Below are positions 26,391-35,967 of a stretch of DNA of 64,000 nucleotides, one piece after another. The first letter of the stretch is position 1; the number at the start of each line of letters is the position of its first letter. The notes beneath the pieces are model-generated. The model made no database searches and was not told where the DNA came from. It saw only the letters and a list, made by a program, of their open reading frames with translations. The stretch comes from Anaerococcus lactolyticus ATCC 51172 (GTDB lineage Bacteria > Bacillota > Clostridia > Tissierellales > Peptoniphilaceae), in NCBI RefSeq assembly GCF_000156575.1, contig NZ_GG666044.1, forward strand, positions 95,220 through 159,219, in the 5' to 3' direction. The position numbers and the translations under genes were made by a program.

Positions 26391-26420
26391 AATTCCAGAG
26401 TCCTAGCTCTGGAATTTTTT
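26391..26420 (+). terminator. Terminator after the MFS gene
   Basis: AATTCCAGAG TCCTAG CTCTGGAATT is followed by a T run. The inverted repeat could also work for the converging histidine kinase gene. Confidence 0.85.
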
Positions 26421-26500
26421 ACTATTTAAAACCCTAATCTTTCCAACGTATTTTTCTAGATTTCTCCTAATCAAACCTAAATTATAAATCCAAATCATAT

Positions 26501-27796
26501 TTAATTCATTAGATCAAATATAAAAGATACTTCAAGACCAGTCTTTCTATTTCTTATTAAAAAAGAGCCCCCGTGCAATTCTGCTATTTGTTTGGCGATA
26601 AAAATACCCAGACCATGACTTGTTATATTGGTTAGATCTTCCTCATTGATTCTTTTTATAATACTTTCGTCAACTCCCCCACCCTCATCTAAGATGGTAA
26701 TTATTAGCTTATCGTCAGCATCCATTATTGTAGTCCATATTTTCCCACCTGTATAAATAAGTGAGTTTTTTAAAATATTTTCTAGCATCCTATAAAATAA
26801 GTTAGAATCCATTTTTATTTCTTGATTTTGCTTTGCTAATTTATTTTCAAAAATAAGTTCCCTGGTTGGATTTTCATTTAACTTATCAACTATAAGTTTT
26901 CGAATTAGCTTTACTGGACTTTTTTCCACAAAATTTTCCTTATCCAAATTGGCAAGCGACATAGTCAGGTTTAGACCCTCTAAAATATTAGAAATTTTTA
27001 AGACTTGGTTTTGGATATTTCTAATGTCAAGGTCTTTTCTATCTGCTTTGCTAAGCTCCCAGGAAATCTTTGCAAGAGGAGTTCTAACATCGTGGCTTAC
27101 TCCCCTTATCCACTTACTTTGCGATTGTTTTAAGGTCTTATATTTTTCATTTGCCTCATTAATAGATAAGGCCAGATCTCTCAATTCTCCATTTTCATCT
27201 AGTTTTTCAAAATCGTCTTCAAAAAGCTCATCAATCGCCTTTTGAAAAGGACTTATATTTTTAAGGATATCCCTTATATCCAACCTATAAAAAATATAAA
27301 CAAAGAGTAAAAATAAAATTATAAATAAGACAACTAACCACAAATTAAAAATAAGGTTGTGGTAGTTATAGTAATTAAATGGCAACTTATCTAGAGAATT
27401 TTTCGGGTAGGCAAAGACAAGCAGGCCATCACCTAGGATATAAGTAAATACAGGGTAGTCAGCCAAGTAATACCTGGTGAAACTTGCAACATCTGTTAGG
27501 TTAAATTTATCTTTTACTTCCCTTGGCTTGCCAAAAGATTCGGTGACTTTCCCACTCTTATCTAGCCTTAACGCCCATATATTTTTTTCTTTTAAAAATC
27601 CCCTATTTTTTTCGTTAAGATAAACGTCCGTCTTATTATCAGTTATATAAGTATAAACATCATTTGGGTTTGGATATTCAACACTTAACTTGTAGTTTAA
27701 ATATAAAAAGGTCATGAGCAAAAAAATCAGAAAAAATAGCAAGAGCAGTATTCTAATTACAATTTTTTTAAATCTTTTTATTATATAGTTAAACAT
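26501..27796 (-). CDS. Sensor histidine kinase of a peptide-antibiotic-type two-component system
   Basis: The 431-residue kinase has two transmembrane helices (about 11-33 and 145-170) around an approximately 110-residue extracellular loop and a HAMP-like linker. The H-box is GVSHDVRTPLAK, with the phospho-acceptor histidine near 234. The ATPase boxes are ENILKNSLIY (N), DEGGGVDE (G1) and HGLGIFIAKQI (G2). It lies 2 bp after the response regulator gene and divergent from a three-gene ABC exporter, the arrangement seen for lantibiotic/bacitracin sensing modules such as CprRK-CprABC. Confidence 0.88.
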   Translation of the reverse strand: MFNYIIKRFKKIVIRILLLLFFLIFLLMTFLYLNYKLSVEYPNPNDVYTYITDNKTDVYLNEKNRGFLKEKNIWALRLDKSGKVTESFGKPREVKDKFNLTDVASFTRYYLADYPVFTYILGDGLLVFAYPKNSLDKLPFNYYNYHNLIFNLWLVVLFIILFLLFVYIFYRLDIRDILKNISPFQKAIDELFEDDFEKLDENGELRDLALSINEANEKYKTLKQSQSKWIRGVSHDVRTPLAKISWELSKADRKDLDIRNIQNQVLKISNILEGLNLTMSLANLDKENFVEKSPVKLIRKLIVDKLNENPTRELIFENKLAKQNQEIKMDSNLFYRMLENILKNSLIYTGGKIWTTIMDADDKLIITILDEGGGVDESIIKRINEEDLTNITSHGLGIFIAKQIAELHGGSFLIRNRKTGLEVSFIFDLMN

Positions 27797-27797
27797 C

Positions 27798-28493
27798 CTA
27801 GTCTTCTTTCACAAGTTTATAGCCCAGACCCTTTATGGTTATCAAGATTTTAGGCTCTCTCGGATTGTCTTCGAGTTTTTCACGAATCCTATAGATGTGA
27901 GTTATCAATGTATTTTCATATCCATAGGAATCTTCCCAAATATTTTCCAAAATGCGGTCAATCGAGACGATCATATTCATGTTATCGGCTAGGTAGGCTA
28001 GGATTTTAAATTGGGTGGCAGTTAGGGGAATCTCTTCACCATTTTTGATAAGGATACCCTTGGCCTTATCGAAAATTACCTTGCCTAAGGATATTTTCCC
28101 ATCATTTTTTATTTTTTTACTGCGTCTTAAAACTGCATCGATTCTCCAAAGGAGTTCATCAGGGAAAAATGGCTTTACTAGGTAGTCATCAGCCTTATTT
28201 TCAAAGCCTTCCTTCCTATCATCTATCCCATCAAGGGCAGATAGGATTATGACTGCCATATCGGATTCCTTCCTTATTTCCTTTAGCAAATCAAAACCAC
28301 TCCCATCTGGAAGCATTAGGTCAAGGACCACTAGGTCAATTTTGAAGTTTGCGAGTTTAAACCTAGATTCTTTGATGTTTTTTGCAGTATAAAGTTTTTC
28401 AAAACCCTTATCTTTTAAAAAATTATATAAATTTTCCAATAAACTTGCTTCATCATCTACTATTAATATAGAAAAATTATTTCTAAAATCCAT
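27798..28493 (-). CDS. OmpR/PhoB-family response regulator
   Basis: The 231-residue protein has a receiver domain with the acidic pair DD (13-14), phosphorylation site D58 in LVVLDLMLPDG, and the lysine of LVKPF (about 109). It is followed by a winged-helix DNA-binding domain (about 130-228) ending ITHIYRIREKLE...KGLGYKL. It is first in the operon with the histidine kinase and probably controls the divergent ABC genes. Confidence 0.93.
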   Translation of the reverse strand: MDFRNNFSILIVDDEASLLENLYNFLKDKGFEKLYTAKNIKESRFKLANFKIDLVVLDLMLPDGSGFDLLKEIRKESDMAVIILSALDGIDDRKEGFENKADDYLVKPFFPDELLWRIDAVLRRSKKIKNDGKISLGKVIFDKAKGILIKNGEEIPLTATQFKILAYLADNMNMIVSIDRILENIWEDSYGYENTLITHIYRIREKLEDNPREPKILITIKGLGYKLVKED

Positions 28494-28515
28494 TAAGCTC
28501 CTCCTTGTTACCCTA

Positions 28516-28620
28516 ATTATACACCATACTTTTAGATTTTTACTTTTTGTGATGTAAAAGTGACCTGACTTAAAGCTTATTTTTATCTTAGCCTGGTATC
28601 CTTTTTGTAGGAGGAATAAT
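28516..28620. promoter_or_regulatory. Divergent regulatory region between the response regulator and ABC exporter genes
   Basis: A minus-strand TATAAT (28516-28521) serves as -10 for the regulator pair with a weak -35. A small inverted repeat, TTTTAC N10 GTAAAA (about 28538-28560), lies between the two start codons and could be the response-regulator site. The ABC gene has AGGAGG just before its ATG at 28622. The operator assignment is inference. Confidence 0.4.
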
Positions 28621-28621
28621 T

Positions 28622-29515
28622 ATGAAAAAAATCTTAGAAATAAAAAATTTACAAAAATCATATAACAAGAAGAAAGTCCTAGATATTGACTACCTAGAAA
28701 TTGCTCAAGGTTCAATTTACGGTCTTATTGGAAAAAACGGAGCTGGTAAGTCAACACTTATGAAGCTTATACTTGGTCTTGTGAGAAAAGACGGAGGGGA
28801 AATTAGGGTTTTTGGTCAAGAAGTAGGTCCAAAAAACCAAAAAGACCTTAACAAAAATCTCGGAGCCCTAATAGAAAATCCTTCCTTTTATGACCACCTA
28901 AGTGGCTATGAAAACCTAGAAATAATTTGTAGCCTTAAGGGAATAAACAAGGCAGAAATCTCAAAAACTCTTGACCTTGTTGGTCTTTATAATGTAGGCA
29001 AGAAAAAGGCTAGGGATTATTCGCTGGGCATGAAGCAAAGACTCGGTATTGCCATCGCTCTTATTGGAAATCCAAAACTTTTGATTTTGGATGAGCCTAT
29101 AAATGGTCTTGATCCTCAGGGAATCGAAGAGATGAGAAATTTATTTAAAAACATAGTGAAAAACACTTCTACTAGCATTTTAATTTCTTCCCACATCCTT
29201 GATGAAATAGAAAAAATTTCCACCCACATCGGTATCCTCAAGGAAGGGAAATTAACTTACAACGGAAGTTTGGAAGAATATAGAAGACTCCATCCGCCAT
29301 TTATTTCCCTACAAACATCTGACAACCAAAAGGCCCTTGCCCTTTTAGATATGGGGCAAACAAGGATAGATGGTAAAAAGATTATTTTGGGCAAAGTTTC
29401 AAACAAGGAAATATCAGAAATTGTGAATTTCCTACATGGTAAGGTTGATATATACAGGATTGAAGAAGAAAAAGAAAGCCTAGAAAAACTCTTCATCGAA
29501 GAAAGCAGGTCTTAG
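28622..29515 (+). CDS. ABC exporter ATPase, peptide-antibiotic immunity type (LanF/BcrA/CprA-like)
   Basis: The 297-residue ATPase has Walker A GKNGAGKST (37-45), signature YSLGMKQRLGIA, Walker B LLILDEP, the D-loop NGLDP and H-loop ISSHIL. The LGMKQRL signature and the roughly 70-residue C-terminal extension are typical of ATPases that protect against lantibiotics or bacitracin. The next gene begins one base after its TAG. Confidence 0.88.
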   Translation: MKKILEIKNLQKSYNKKKVLDIDYLEIAQGSIYGLIGKNGAGKSTLMKLILGLVRKDGGEIRVFGQEVGPKNQKDLNKNLGALIENPSFYDHLSGYENLEIICSLKGINKAEISKTLDLVGLYNVGKKKARDYSLGMKQRLGIAIALIGNPKLLILDEPINGLDPQGIEEMRNLFKNIVKNTSTSILISSHILDEIEKISTHIGILKEGKLTYNGSLEEYRRLHPPFISLQTSDNQKALALLDMGQTRIDGKKIILGKVSNKEISEIVNFLHGKVDIYRIEEEKESLEKLFIEESRS

Positions 29516-29516
29516 C

Positions 29517-30269
29517 ATGGCAAATTTAGAAAGAAAAAAATATAAGAGACTGGGGATAAATTTTTTAACACTAATAGTATTTTTTGCTCAAATGCTAATG
29601 GTGGCAGGGGTCAGCCATTCAAAATCATTTGCAGAGGGAAATTATCCCCTAGCCTACATCCTAGACACATATCTATTTATTTCCTTATTGATAAATCCGA
29701 TTTTAATCTCATCTTTGGTGAAAAAAGTGATTGAAATCGAGGAAAAAAACAAGATGTGGCAGTTGCAAGTAAGTCTTGGGGAAAAAGTAAACTCTATACT
29801 CATAAATAAATTTAAAAACCTATCCCTAAAGCTAGTTTTATTGCAAATAATAGAAGCTATTGTCTTTCTCCTACTAGCAAAAAAGTCATCTCATTTTAAT
29901 ATGGACACTGACATGATATTAAGATATGCCTTGGTAAATATATCTGCCATAATAATAAATTTATTTTTTATGGCCCTATTTATGATAATAGAAATGAAAT
30001 CAAAAAGAGTCTACACCCTATCATTTATAGCGATAATTGGAGGGCTAACTGGAGTAATCACTATGCTAACATCAGAGACTCTCGCTTTTGTAAATCCCTT
30101 TGCTTGGATGGCAAGTTTATTAAATATTTCTTATGTAAGCGAAGGTGGGAAATTTATCCAGGTTCTAAATCCAATAAATTTTTATACACCAATAATTGCC
30201 CTTATCCTTTTAATAGCCTGCCTTGGATACTTGAAGGCAATGAAAACTTATAATCTATACAAGGACTAG
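29517..30269 (+). CDS. ABC exporter permease 1, lantibiotic-immunity type
   Basis: The 250-residue protein has six hydrophobic helices and no other domain. The early loop (EIEEKNKMWQLQVSLG) matches the layout of LanE/CprB-type permeases, which form a heteromer with the following gene's product. The start codon is one base after the ATPase stop. Confidence 0.8.
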   Translation: MANLERKKYKRLGINFLTLIVFFAQMLMVAGVSHSKSFAEGNYPLAYILDTYLFISLLINPILISSLVKKVIEIEEKNKMWQLQVSLGEKVNSILINKFKNLSLKLVLLQIIEAIVFLLLAKKSSHFNMDTDMILRYALVNISAIIINLFFMALFMIIEMKSKRVYTLSFIAIIGGLTGVITMLTSETLAFVNPFAWMASLLNISYVSEGGKFIQVLNPINFYTPIIALILLIACLGYLKAMKTYNLYKD

Positions 30270-30277
30270 GAGGACTT

Positions 30278-30982
30278 ATGTTAAAGTTAGAATTAAAAAA
30301 AATAAAATTTACAAATATCTTGTTGGTAAGTCTGATAATACCCCTACTAGCTAACGCATTTGGCCTTATAAACTTTATGGGAAATAGGGAGACCTTGACC
30401 CAAGAATGGCAATCTTTGTGGACCCAGGTTAGCTTGTTTTACTTTTCATTTTTCTACATCCCATTAATTGCAATAATAATAGCAAGTCTTTGGGCTACAG
30501 AACACAAGGCAGGCCTAAAATTTATTAGGCTAAGCCCAAAGAAAAATATGGACTTTGTAGGAGCAAAATTGGCTTTAGCCTTTATAATAATTTGCCTTTG
30601 CCAAATATATTTTCTTGGACTTTTCTACCTGGGAGGAAAATATATAGGAGGATTTTCGACCACTGATTTTTCTATATATTTTTATTATATAGGTCTTAGC
30701 ATCTTGCTTGCTCTTCCGATAATAGGGATATTCGGCGCCCTTGCCATAAGGATAAGGTCTTTTGGGATCATAGTTCTCTTATCTACAATCTTTACCATAT
30801 TTGGTTTTGCAACAGCCTACAGGGCCCTAAAAATAATCGGCCTAAGCTATTTGGCAATTGAAGCTAACAACTTTAGGTTTATAAGTCCACATGATTTAAT
30901 CTTGCTGGCTATTTTTGCCCTAGCTGAATTAATAATATCCCTATACCTATCCAACAAATTTTTAAAATACGAAAATAAATAA
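30278..30982 (+). CDS. ABC exporter permease 2, lantibiotic-immunity type
   Basis: The 234-residue permease has six helices and a cytoplasmic loop TEHKAGLKFIRLSPKKN after helix 2, similar to LanG/CprC-type subunits. It starts 8 bp after permease 1 with GGAGG before the ATG. It ends the three-gene exporter operon. Confidence 0.8.
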   Translation: MLKLELKKIKFTNILLVSLIIPLLANAFGLINFMGNRETLTQEWQSLWTQVSLFYFSFFYIPLIAIIIASLWATEHKAGLKFIRLSPKKNMDFVGAKLALAFIIICLCQIYFLGLFYLGGKYIGGFSTTDFSIYFYYIGLSILLALPIIGIFGALAIRIRSFGIIVLLSTIFTIFGFATAYRALKIIGLSYLAIEANNFRFISPHDLILLAIFALAELIISLYLSNKFLKYENK

Positions 30983-31051
30983 TGCTAGATAAGTTTTGTA
31001 GCAAGTATTGAGCCTAACTTAAGGCTTAAGCGGTCTGCAAGATTTCCATAC

Positions 31052-31102
31052 AAAAACTGCCCCTCAAGTTATTTTTTAAATAACTTTGGGAGCAGTTTTT
31101 TA
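31052..31102. terminator. Bidirectional terminator between the exporter operon and glsA
   Basis: AAAACTGC CCTCAAGTTATTT / AAATAACTTTGGG GCAGTTTT forms a stem of about 20 bp with T-runs on the plus side and A-runs on the other, so it can serve both converging units. Confidence 0.8.
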
Positions 31103-31115
31103 CTTCTTAGCATGA

Positions 31116-32048
31116 CTACCTAATAAAAATATTAAGATCCAATTCGTAGGATAAAATTTTTAACAATTCCTTACCCCTAACTGAGTTGCCAGTTTTATCG
31201 AGTCTTGGGGAATATACTGCTATGCCACAAAGTCCTGGGACTATACCTAAAATCGCCCCACTGACTCCTGATTTTGATGGGATGCCTACGTTCATTAGGT
31301 ATTTGCCAGAATTTTCATACATACCACAAGATGACATTTGGCTTACAATTATGGATACAATTGATTCTGGAATTAGGTCTTTGGTTTCATATAGGCCGTA
31401 GCCTTTATTGGCTAGGATGGCTCCAAAATGTGATAGGTCTACTACATTTGTACCTATGGAGCATGACCTTATATAAAGGTCTAAAACCTCGCTTGGGTCT
31501 TCATCAAAAATTCCCTTAGATTTTAGGTAATAGGCTATGGCCTTGTTCCTATCAGATGTTTCCATCTCTGACTTATAGATATCTTCCATAAGCCTTGCCT
31601 TGTCTGTGCCTGATATCATCTTATAAAAATCTAAAATTCTTTGGAATTTATCATCCACATCCCTTCCCCTAATCATAGATGATGTTGTAATCGCACCTGC
31701 ATTTATAAAGGGGTTGGCTGGTTTATCCGTAATTGGAACAAGGGAATTAAATTCAAATTTGGTTGGCTCGCTTCCGACCTTAGAATAAACTTCTTCTATG
31801 GTGTTGTCATGGAGGGCAAGCAAAAGATCTAGGATTTTTGATATGGATTGAACGGAAAATTCCTTGTCGATGTCTCCATAGCTATATGTGTCCCCACTTG
31901 TAGATGTGATAGAAAGGGCAAAAGTGTCAGGCTCTACATTCAAAAGTTCCGGTATATACGAAGCCACTTCCCCCTGACCAATAAACTTCTCACTCTTCCT
32001 AATGGACTGCCTTATTCTCCTATCAATTTCATTTCTATCAAAAAACAT
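31116..32048 (-). CDS. glsA: Glutaminase A
   Basis: The product hydrolyses glutamine to glutamate and ammonia. The 310-residue beta-lactamase-fold protein shows the serine-lysine pair in FSVQSISK (about 65-71), NPFINAGAI (about 112-120), CSIGTNVVDLSHFGAILANKG and KSGVSGAI. Length and motifs match GlsA. It is a single gene, divergent from the HD-domain gene. Confidence 0.94.
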   Translation of the reverse strand: MFFDRNEIDRRIRQSIRKSEKFIGQGEVASYIPELLNVEPDTFALSITSTSGDTYSYGDIDKEFSVQSISKILDLLLALHDNTIEEVYSKVGSEPTKFEFNSLVPITDKPANPFINAGAITTSSMIRGRDVDDKFQRILDFYKMISGTDKARLMEDIYKSEMETSDRNKAIAYYLKSKGIFDEDPSEVLDLYIRSCSIGTNVVDLSHFGAILANKGYGLYETKDLIPESIVSIIVSQMSSCGMYENSGKYLMNVGIPSKSGVSGAILGIVPGLCGIAVYSPRLDKTGNSVRGKELLKILSYELDLNIFIR

Positions 32049-32145
32049 AAAGTCATACTCCTAAATTTTATTATCTACTAACCTTAATGTACTTTAATAG
32101 GATAAGTGATACAATATAAGTAGGAATTAAAATTAGGAGAAAACC

Positions 32146-32736
32146 ATGAGAGTTATAGATATATTAGAAAATGAAAGATGGATTAGAAAATATGATTTTT
32201 ACCAAGATTTCATGAAGTCTACCTATTATGAGAGTCTAATCGATTCTTACAAAAGATTAAACCAAAAAATTCTTTTTAAATCCCATGTCCACGGCCCAGC
32301 CCATATTGAAAGGGTGATTTTTTTCGTCCACCTCTTGGCTTTTTACAACAAACTCGATTTTTATGACCTAGATGTTTTAAGAAATGCCGCAAGCCTCCAC
32401 GATACTAGAAGGCGAGATGATTCCTATGATCCTGGCCATGGTCCGAGAGCAGCTGTTGAATCTATTGGCTATTCATACGCTAGAGATGAAGATAAAAAAA
32501 TAATCCAAGCCGTAATTGCCGCCCATTCTCCAGAAGATGAGGCCATGGATAAGATTATAAAAAATTTCATAGGTCCAGAAGATGATTTTGCCAGGACTAA
32601 ATTTTTGGCAGAACTTTTTAAGGATGCAGATGCCCTTGATAGGGTGAGAATTAACCACCTGGACCCAAGGTATTTGAGAAATTCTTTCTCTAAAGACTTA
32701 GTTGAGTTTTCCTACGACCTCTACAAGCACTTTTAG
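32146..32736 (+). CDS. HD-domain phosphohydrolase-like protein
   Basis: The 196-residue protein carries HGPAHIERV (H..H), then ASLHDTRRRDD (HD pair) and FKDADALDRVR, the metal-binding pattern of HD proteins. The substrate is unknown. It is followed after 54 bp by the NlpC/P60 gene. Confidence 0.8.
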   Translation: MRVIDILENERWIRKYDFYQDFMKSTYYESLIDSYKRLNQKILFKSHVHGPAHIERVIFFVHLLAFYNKLDFYDLDVLRNAASLHDTRRRDDSYDPGHGPRAAVESIGYSYARDEDKKIIQAVIAAHSPEDEAMDKIIKNFIGPEDDFARTKFLAELFKDADALDRVRINHLDPRYLRNSFSKDLVEFSYDLYKHF

Positions 32737-32790
32737 CTATTGACTTATTTGTAGAAAAAATATAAAATTAAAGTGTATAAGGAGAATTAT

Positions 32791-33954
32791 ATGCTGAAAA
32801 GATCAAAGGCATATCTCGCTGGCCTTGTTTTGGGCCTAGGACTCTTCTTTCCAAAAACTTCTTTAGCAGATTCTGTTATGATAAATAAGGAAGTAGCTGA
32901 TTCTGCTAGCTTCTATACAGAAGAAAATGGAAGACTCAATCCTAGTGCAAACATTGATACTACCGACCTATACAATATGGTTAGCGAGGATGATAATTTT
33001 TATAAAATCGAATATAAGGGAAAGATTGGCTATGTCGATAAAAATAATTTTTACAAGCTAAACCACACCAGCCTTGTAAGTGATTGTGAAATTAAAAAAG
33101 ATCCGACTGACGAAGCTGATAACCTTACTTCCTATAAGTTAAAAAAAGGAACTAAGGTTACAATCCTTGAATTTATAAATGTAGATGACTTTGTGAAAGT
33201 TTCCTATGAACAAGATCGTTTTGACAATAAATTTATAAACCTAGCTGATAGGGTCAAAAAAGCCCGTCAAGGTTTTGTCGAAACCTTAACCCTAGATCCT
33301 GTTCCTGTCGAAACCATTGGCAGGGATGGCAAAAGTCCAACTACAATCACAGTTGACGACGAAGTTGCAAATGCAAAAGAGAAAATTGGCTACATACATT
33401 TTAAGGACCTAGCCCTTGCCCACAGGGACCAAGATGTCATTGATAAGCTCTATAATTATTACCATTTGCTAAATGCATCTATGACCTATAGGCAGACACC
33501 TAGTTTTGAAAATGGTCCGGTTTATAACCTATATCCTGGCGAAACTTACGAAGCTACTAGCAAGTTGCCACAAATTACAGTCCACATGACAGGCTCACAA
33601 ACTGGAATTGACCTTTATTCCTATGCTGTGAAATTTTTAGGCAACCCATATGTATTTGGTGGCGAAGACCTCTATAATGGAATCGACTGTTCAGGTTTCA
33701 CCATGAGAGTCTACCAAACAATCGGAATTGGCCTTCCACACTTTGCCCAAAGCCAGCAAAGATATGGTATAGAAGTACCATTTGGCCAAGAAAAAGCAGG
33801 AGACTTGGTATTCTTTGGTAGTAGCCTAGATAATATCACCCACGTTGGTATAGCTGATGGCTACGGCAATATGGTCCATGCCTCATCTCCAAGAGTCGGC
33901 ATAATCATAAGCCCAATCAGAAATCCAATCTCAATTAAAAGAATAGTAAATTAA
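32791..33954 (+). CDS. Secreted NlpC/P60 cell-wall endopeptidase with SH3-like domains
   Basis: About 387 residues. A signal peptide (about 1-26, cleavage near SLADS) is followed by two SH3-like regions (about 30-90 and 100-210) and a C-terminal NlpC/P60 domain. Catalytic residues are C300 in DCSGFT, the histidine in THVGIA (about 350) and that of MVHAS. It should cleave stem peptides of peptidoglycan. An in-frame GTG at 32773 overlaps the AAGGAG site, so the ATG at 32791 is the start. Confidence 0.88.
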   Translation: MLKRSKAYLAGLVLGLGLFFPKTSLADSVMINKEVADSASFYTEENGRLNPSANIDTTDLYNMVSEDDNFYKIEYKGKIGYVDKNNFYKLNHTSLVSDCEIKKDPTDEADNLTSYKLKKGTKVTILEFINVDDFVKVSYEQDRFDNKFINLADRVKKARQGFVETLTLDPVPVETIGRDGKSPTTITVDDEVANAKEKIGYIHFKDLALAHRDQDVIDKLYNYYHLLNASMTYRQTPSFENGPVYNLYPGETYEATSKLPQITVHMTGSQTGIDLYSYAVKFLGNPYVFGGEDLYNGIDCSGFTMRVYQTIGIGLPHFAQSQQRYGIEVPFGQEKAGDLVFFGSSLDNITHVGIADGYGNMVHASSPRVGIIISPIRNPISIKRIVN

Positions 33955-33957
33955 AAA

Positions 33958-33992
33958 AATTGCTGAACTCGACTTACCGAGCCAGCAATTTT
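33958..33992. terminator. Bidirectional terminator between the NlpC/P60 and DUF1002 genes
   Basis: AATTGCTG...CAGCAATT forms the stem, with T-runs on both strands. It lies between convergent stops. Confidence 0.85.
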
Positions 33993-33993
33993 T

Positions 33994-35001
33994 TTAGTTA
34001 TTTGAAGAATCACTATCCTTACTGAATACTTTGATTATTGAATTTACTACATCTTTTAAGAAATTAATAACCTTATCCAAAAGGCCGGAGTCCTTGGCGT
34101 CTTTGGCTATTTTTTCAAAATTTTCCTTATTATCCTTGGCAAATTTGTCTATAGATTCTTTGTTATCTTCATAAAATTTCCCTGCCTTGCCACCGATGTC
34201 TTTAGCAAGTTTAAAAAGATTGTCCCTTACTTCTGGGTTGGTGATGCCTGAAAGGTCTTGGTAGGACTTAAAATAAGTTATCAAGCTATTTAAATTTTCA
34301 TCTGAGAGAACATCTTTCATGTCAACATTTTCTAGCGCATTTAAAACAAACACTAATATTTTATCTTCTGGTGCAGTTTGGCCATTTTTTTCCTTATAAT
34401 CAGCGAGTTTTTCTTTAACTTCAATCACAGCCCTATCAAGCTTCTTGCTATCAAAATTAGGGTTGGATTCATTTTCTTTTGACACTTCGATTACAGTTTT
34501 CAATTCCTTTTGTGCTGTTTTTGTCCTTTGTGGGTCAAGCTTTGTGCCGTGAAGCTCTTCTGACTTATAAACTCCGACTAGGGCAGATTCTCCTGTAACA
34601 GGTTTTGGACTTGCTACAAAAATCTCTGCATCAGTTAGACCTGCAGTTATGGCTGCATTTGTGTATTGGGCTTCGGTGATTTGGTTGATATTGCCTGGTG
34701 TCTTTATCATAACTCTGATTCCAGATCCCTTTTCGAGCCTTTTTACAACTATAGATGAAATCATATTTGAATCACTTGTTCCATAGCCTAAATATTTTTC
34801 AAGGTCAGCTCCATTTACAGTTCCAACATTAAAATCTTCTGAATTAATCTCCACTGCATTGTCTACAATTTTTCTTTGTTGGTCATTTAAGGCCACACCA
34901 TAGATGACATCATCTTTATCTTTGTCAAAACCTACTGCATAGGCGACATTTGATAAAATTATTGAAAAGCTTAATACTAAGCCAAAAATTTTCTTTTTCA
35001 T
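33994..35001 (-). CDS. Secreted DUF1002 protein
   Basis: The 335-residue protein has a signal peptide (about 1-22, YAVGFD). The DUF1002 core has GVALNDQQRK, EYLGYG-like LEKYLGYGTSD, ASPKPVTGESALVGVYK and a following long helix. A C-terminal repetitive helix (about 270-325, FAKDNKENFEKIAKD) is rich in lysine and aspartate. B. subtilis YpuA is a family member of unknown function. Its ATG overlaps the end of the mrp gene. Confidence 0.8.
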   Translation of the reverse strand: MKKKIFGLVLSFSIILSNVAYAVGFDKDKDDVIYGVALNDQQRKIVDNAVEINSEDFNVGTVNGADLEKYLGYGTSDSNMISSIVVKRLEKGSGIRVMIKTPGNINQITEAQYTNAAITAGLTDAEIFVASPKPVTGESALVGVYKSEELHGTKLDPQRTKTAQKELKTVIEVSKENESNPNFDSKKLDRAVIEVKEKLADYKEKNGQTAPEDKILVFVLNALENVDMKDVLSDENLNSLITYFKSYQDLSGITNPEVRDNLFKLAKDIGGKAGKFYEDNKESIDKFAKDNKENFEKIAKDAKDSGLLDKVINFLKDVVNSIIKVFSKDSDSSNN

Positions 35002-35792
35002 TTTTTAAGTCCTTCTATTTTTTCTAAAATTGGGTTTAGGAGGTCATTGTTAATATCACACGCCTTTCCCTCATCGATTTTTGCTGCCACACTTGGGTCG
35101 ATTGGAAGTTTTACTATGGTATCTACTCCGTATTTTTCTGCAACACCTTCTATATTAGATTCGCCAAAAATTGCATGCTTGCTACCACAATCTGGACATT
35201 CATAATAGGACATATTTTCAACTATGCCTATGATATTTTTGCCCATCATCTTTGCCATTTTTAGAGATTTTTCTACAACCATTTCCACAAGACCTTGAGG
35301 AGTGGCCACAGCTACGACCCCGTCAATTGGTAGGGATTGGAAAACTGTTAGTGGCACATCTGCAGTTCCTGGTGGCATATCAACTACAAGATAGTCAATT
35401 TTTCCCCAGTCTACATCAGTATAAAATTGTTTGATTACACCAGTGACTATAGATGCCCTCCATACAACTGGGTCAGTCTTATTTGGGATAATCATATTAG
35501 TAGAAATAAGTTTTATTCCATTTTTAGCTACAGCTGGGTTTATTATGCCATTTGCTGTTGCCATCACAGGCTCATCTATACCAAAGGCTTCTGCTATTGA
35601 TGGGCCAGTTATGTCTGCATCGAATACTCCTACTTCGTAGCCCTTGTTTTTTAGGCCAACAGCAAGCTGGCTTGCAATAGATGATTTTCCTACTCCTCCC
35701 TTGCCACTCATAACTGCGATAATCTTACCGATTTGAGTGCCTGGTTGGGTTTCTATTTTAAATTTATCGAAATTTGGTGTTTTGTTAGTCAT
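34998..35792 (-). CDS. apbC: Mrp/NBP35-family Fe-S cluster carrier ATPase (ApbC)
   Basis: The 264-residue P-loop ATPase has the deviant Walker A MSGKGGVGKSS (about 29-39), the DADITGPS switch, and CPDC (about 198-201) near the C-terminus for a bridging 4Fe-4S cluster between subunits. It transfers Fe-S clusters to apoproteins. Mrp lacks the N-terminal DUF59 domain here. It is first in a pair with the DUF1002 gene. Confidence 0.9.
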   Translation of the reverse strand: MTNKTPNFDKFKIETQPGTQIGKIIAVMSGKGGVGKSSIASQLAVGLKNKGYEVGVFDADITGPSIAEAFGIDEPVMATANGIINPAVAKNGIKLISTNMIIPNKTDPVVWRASIVTGVIKQFYTDVDWGKIDYLVVDMPPGTADVPLTVFQSLPIDGVVAVATPQGLVEMVVEKSLKMAKMMGKNIIGIVENMSYYECPDCGSKHAIFGESNIEGVAEKYGVDTIVKLPIDPSVAAKIDEGKACDINNDLLNPILEKIEGLKK

Positions 35793-35932
35793 AAATTCTC
35801 CTTCTTATCAACTTCATGTCTTAATTATATTGGTTGTGAGTTAAATTTCCATTAAAATATTTGTAAGCTTGGATCTTCTTGATATTTAATTATTAATATT
35901 TTTCCAAATTTTTAAATATTTTCCCAAACAAC

Positions 35933-35961
35933 TTGACAAAAAATTACTTATGATGTAACAT
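35933..35961 (+). promoter_or_regulatory. Promoter of the lysine T-box transcript
   Basis: TTGACA, a 17 bp spacer, then TAACAT. The leader starts about 7 bases downstream. Confidence 0.7.
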
Positions 35962-35967
35962 AATCGA

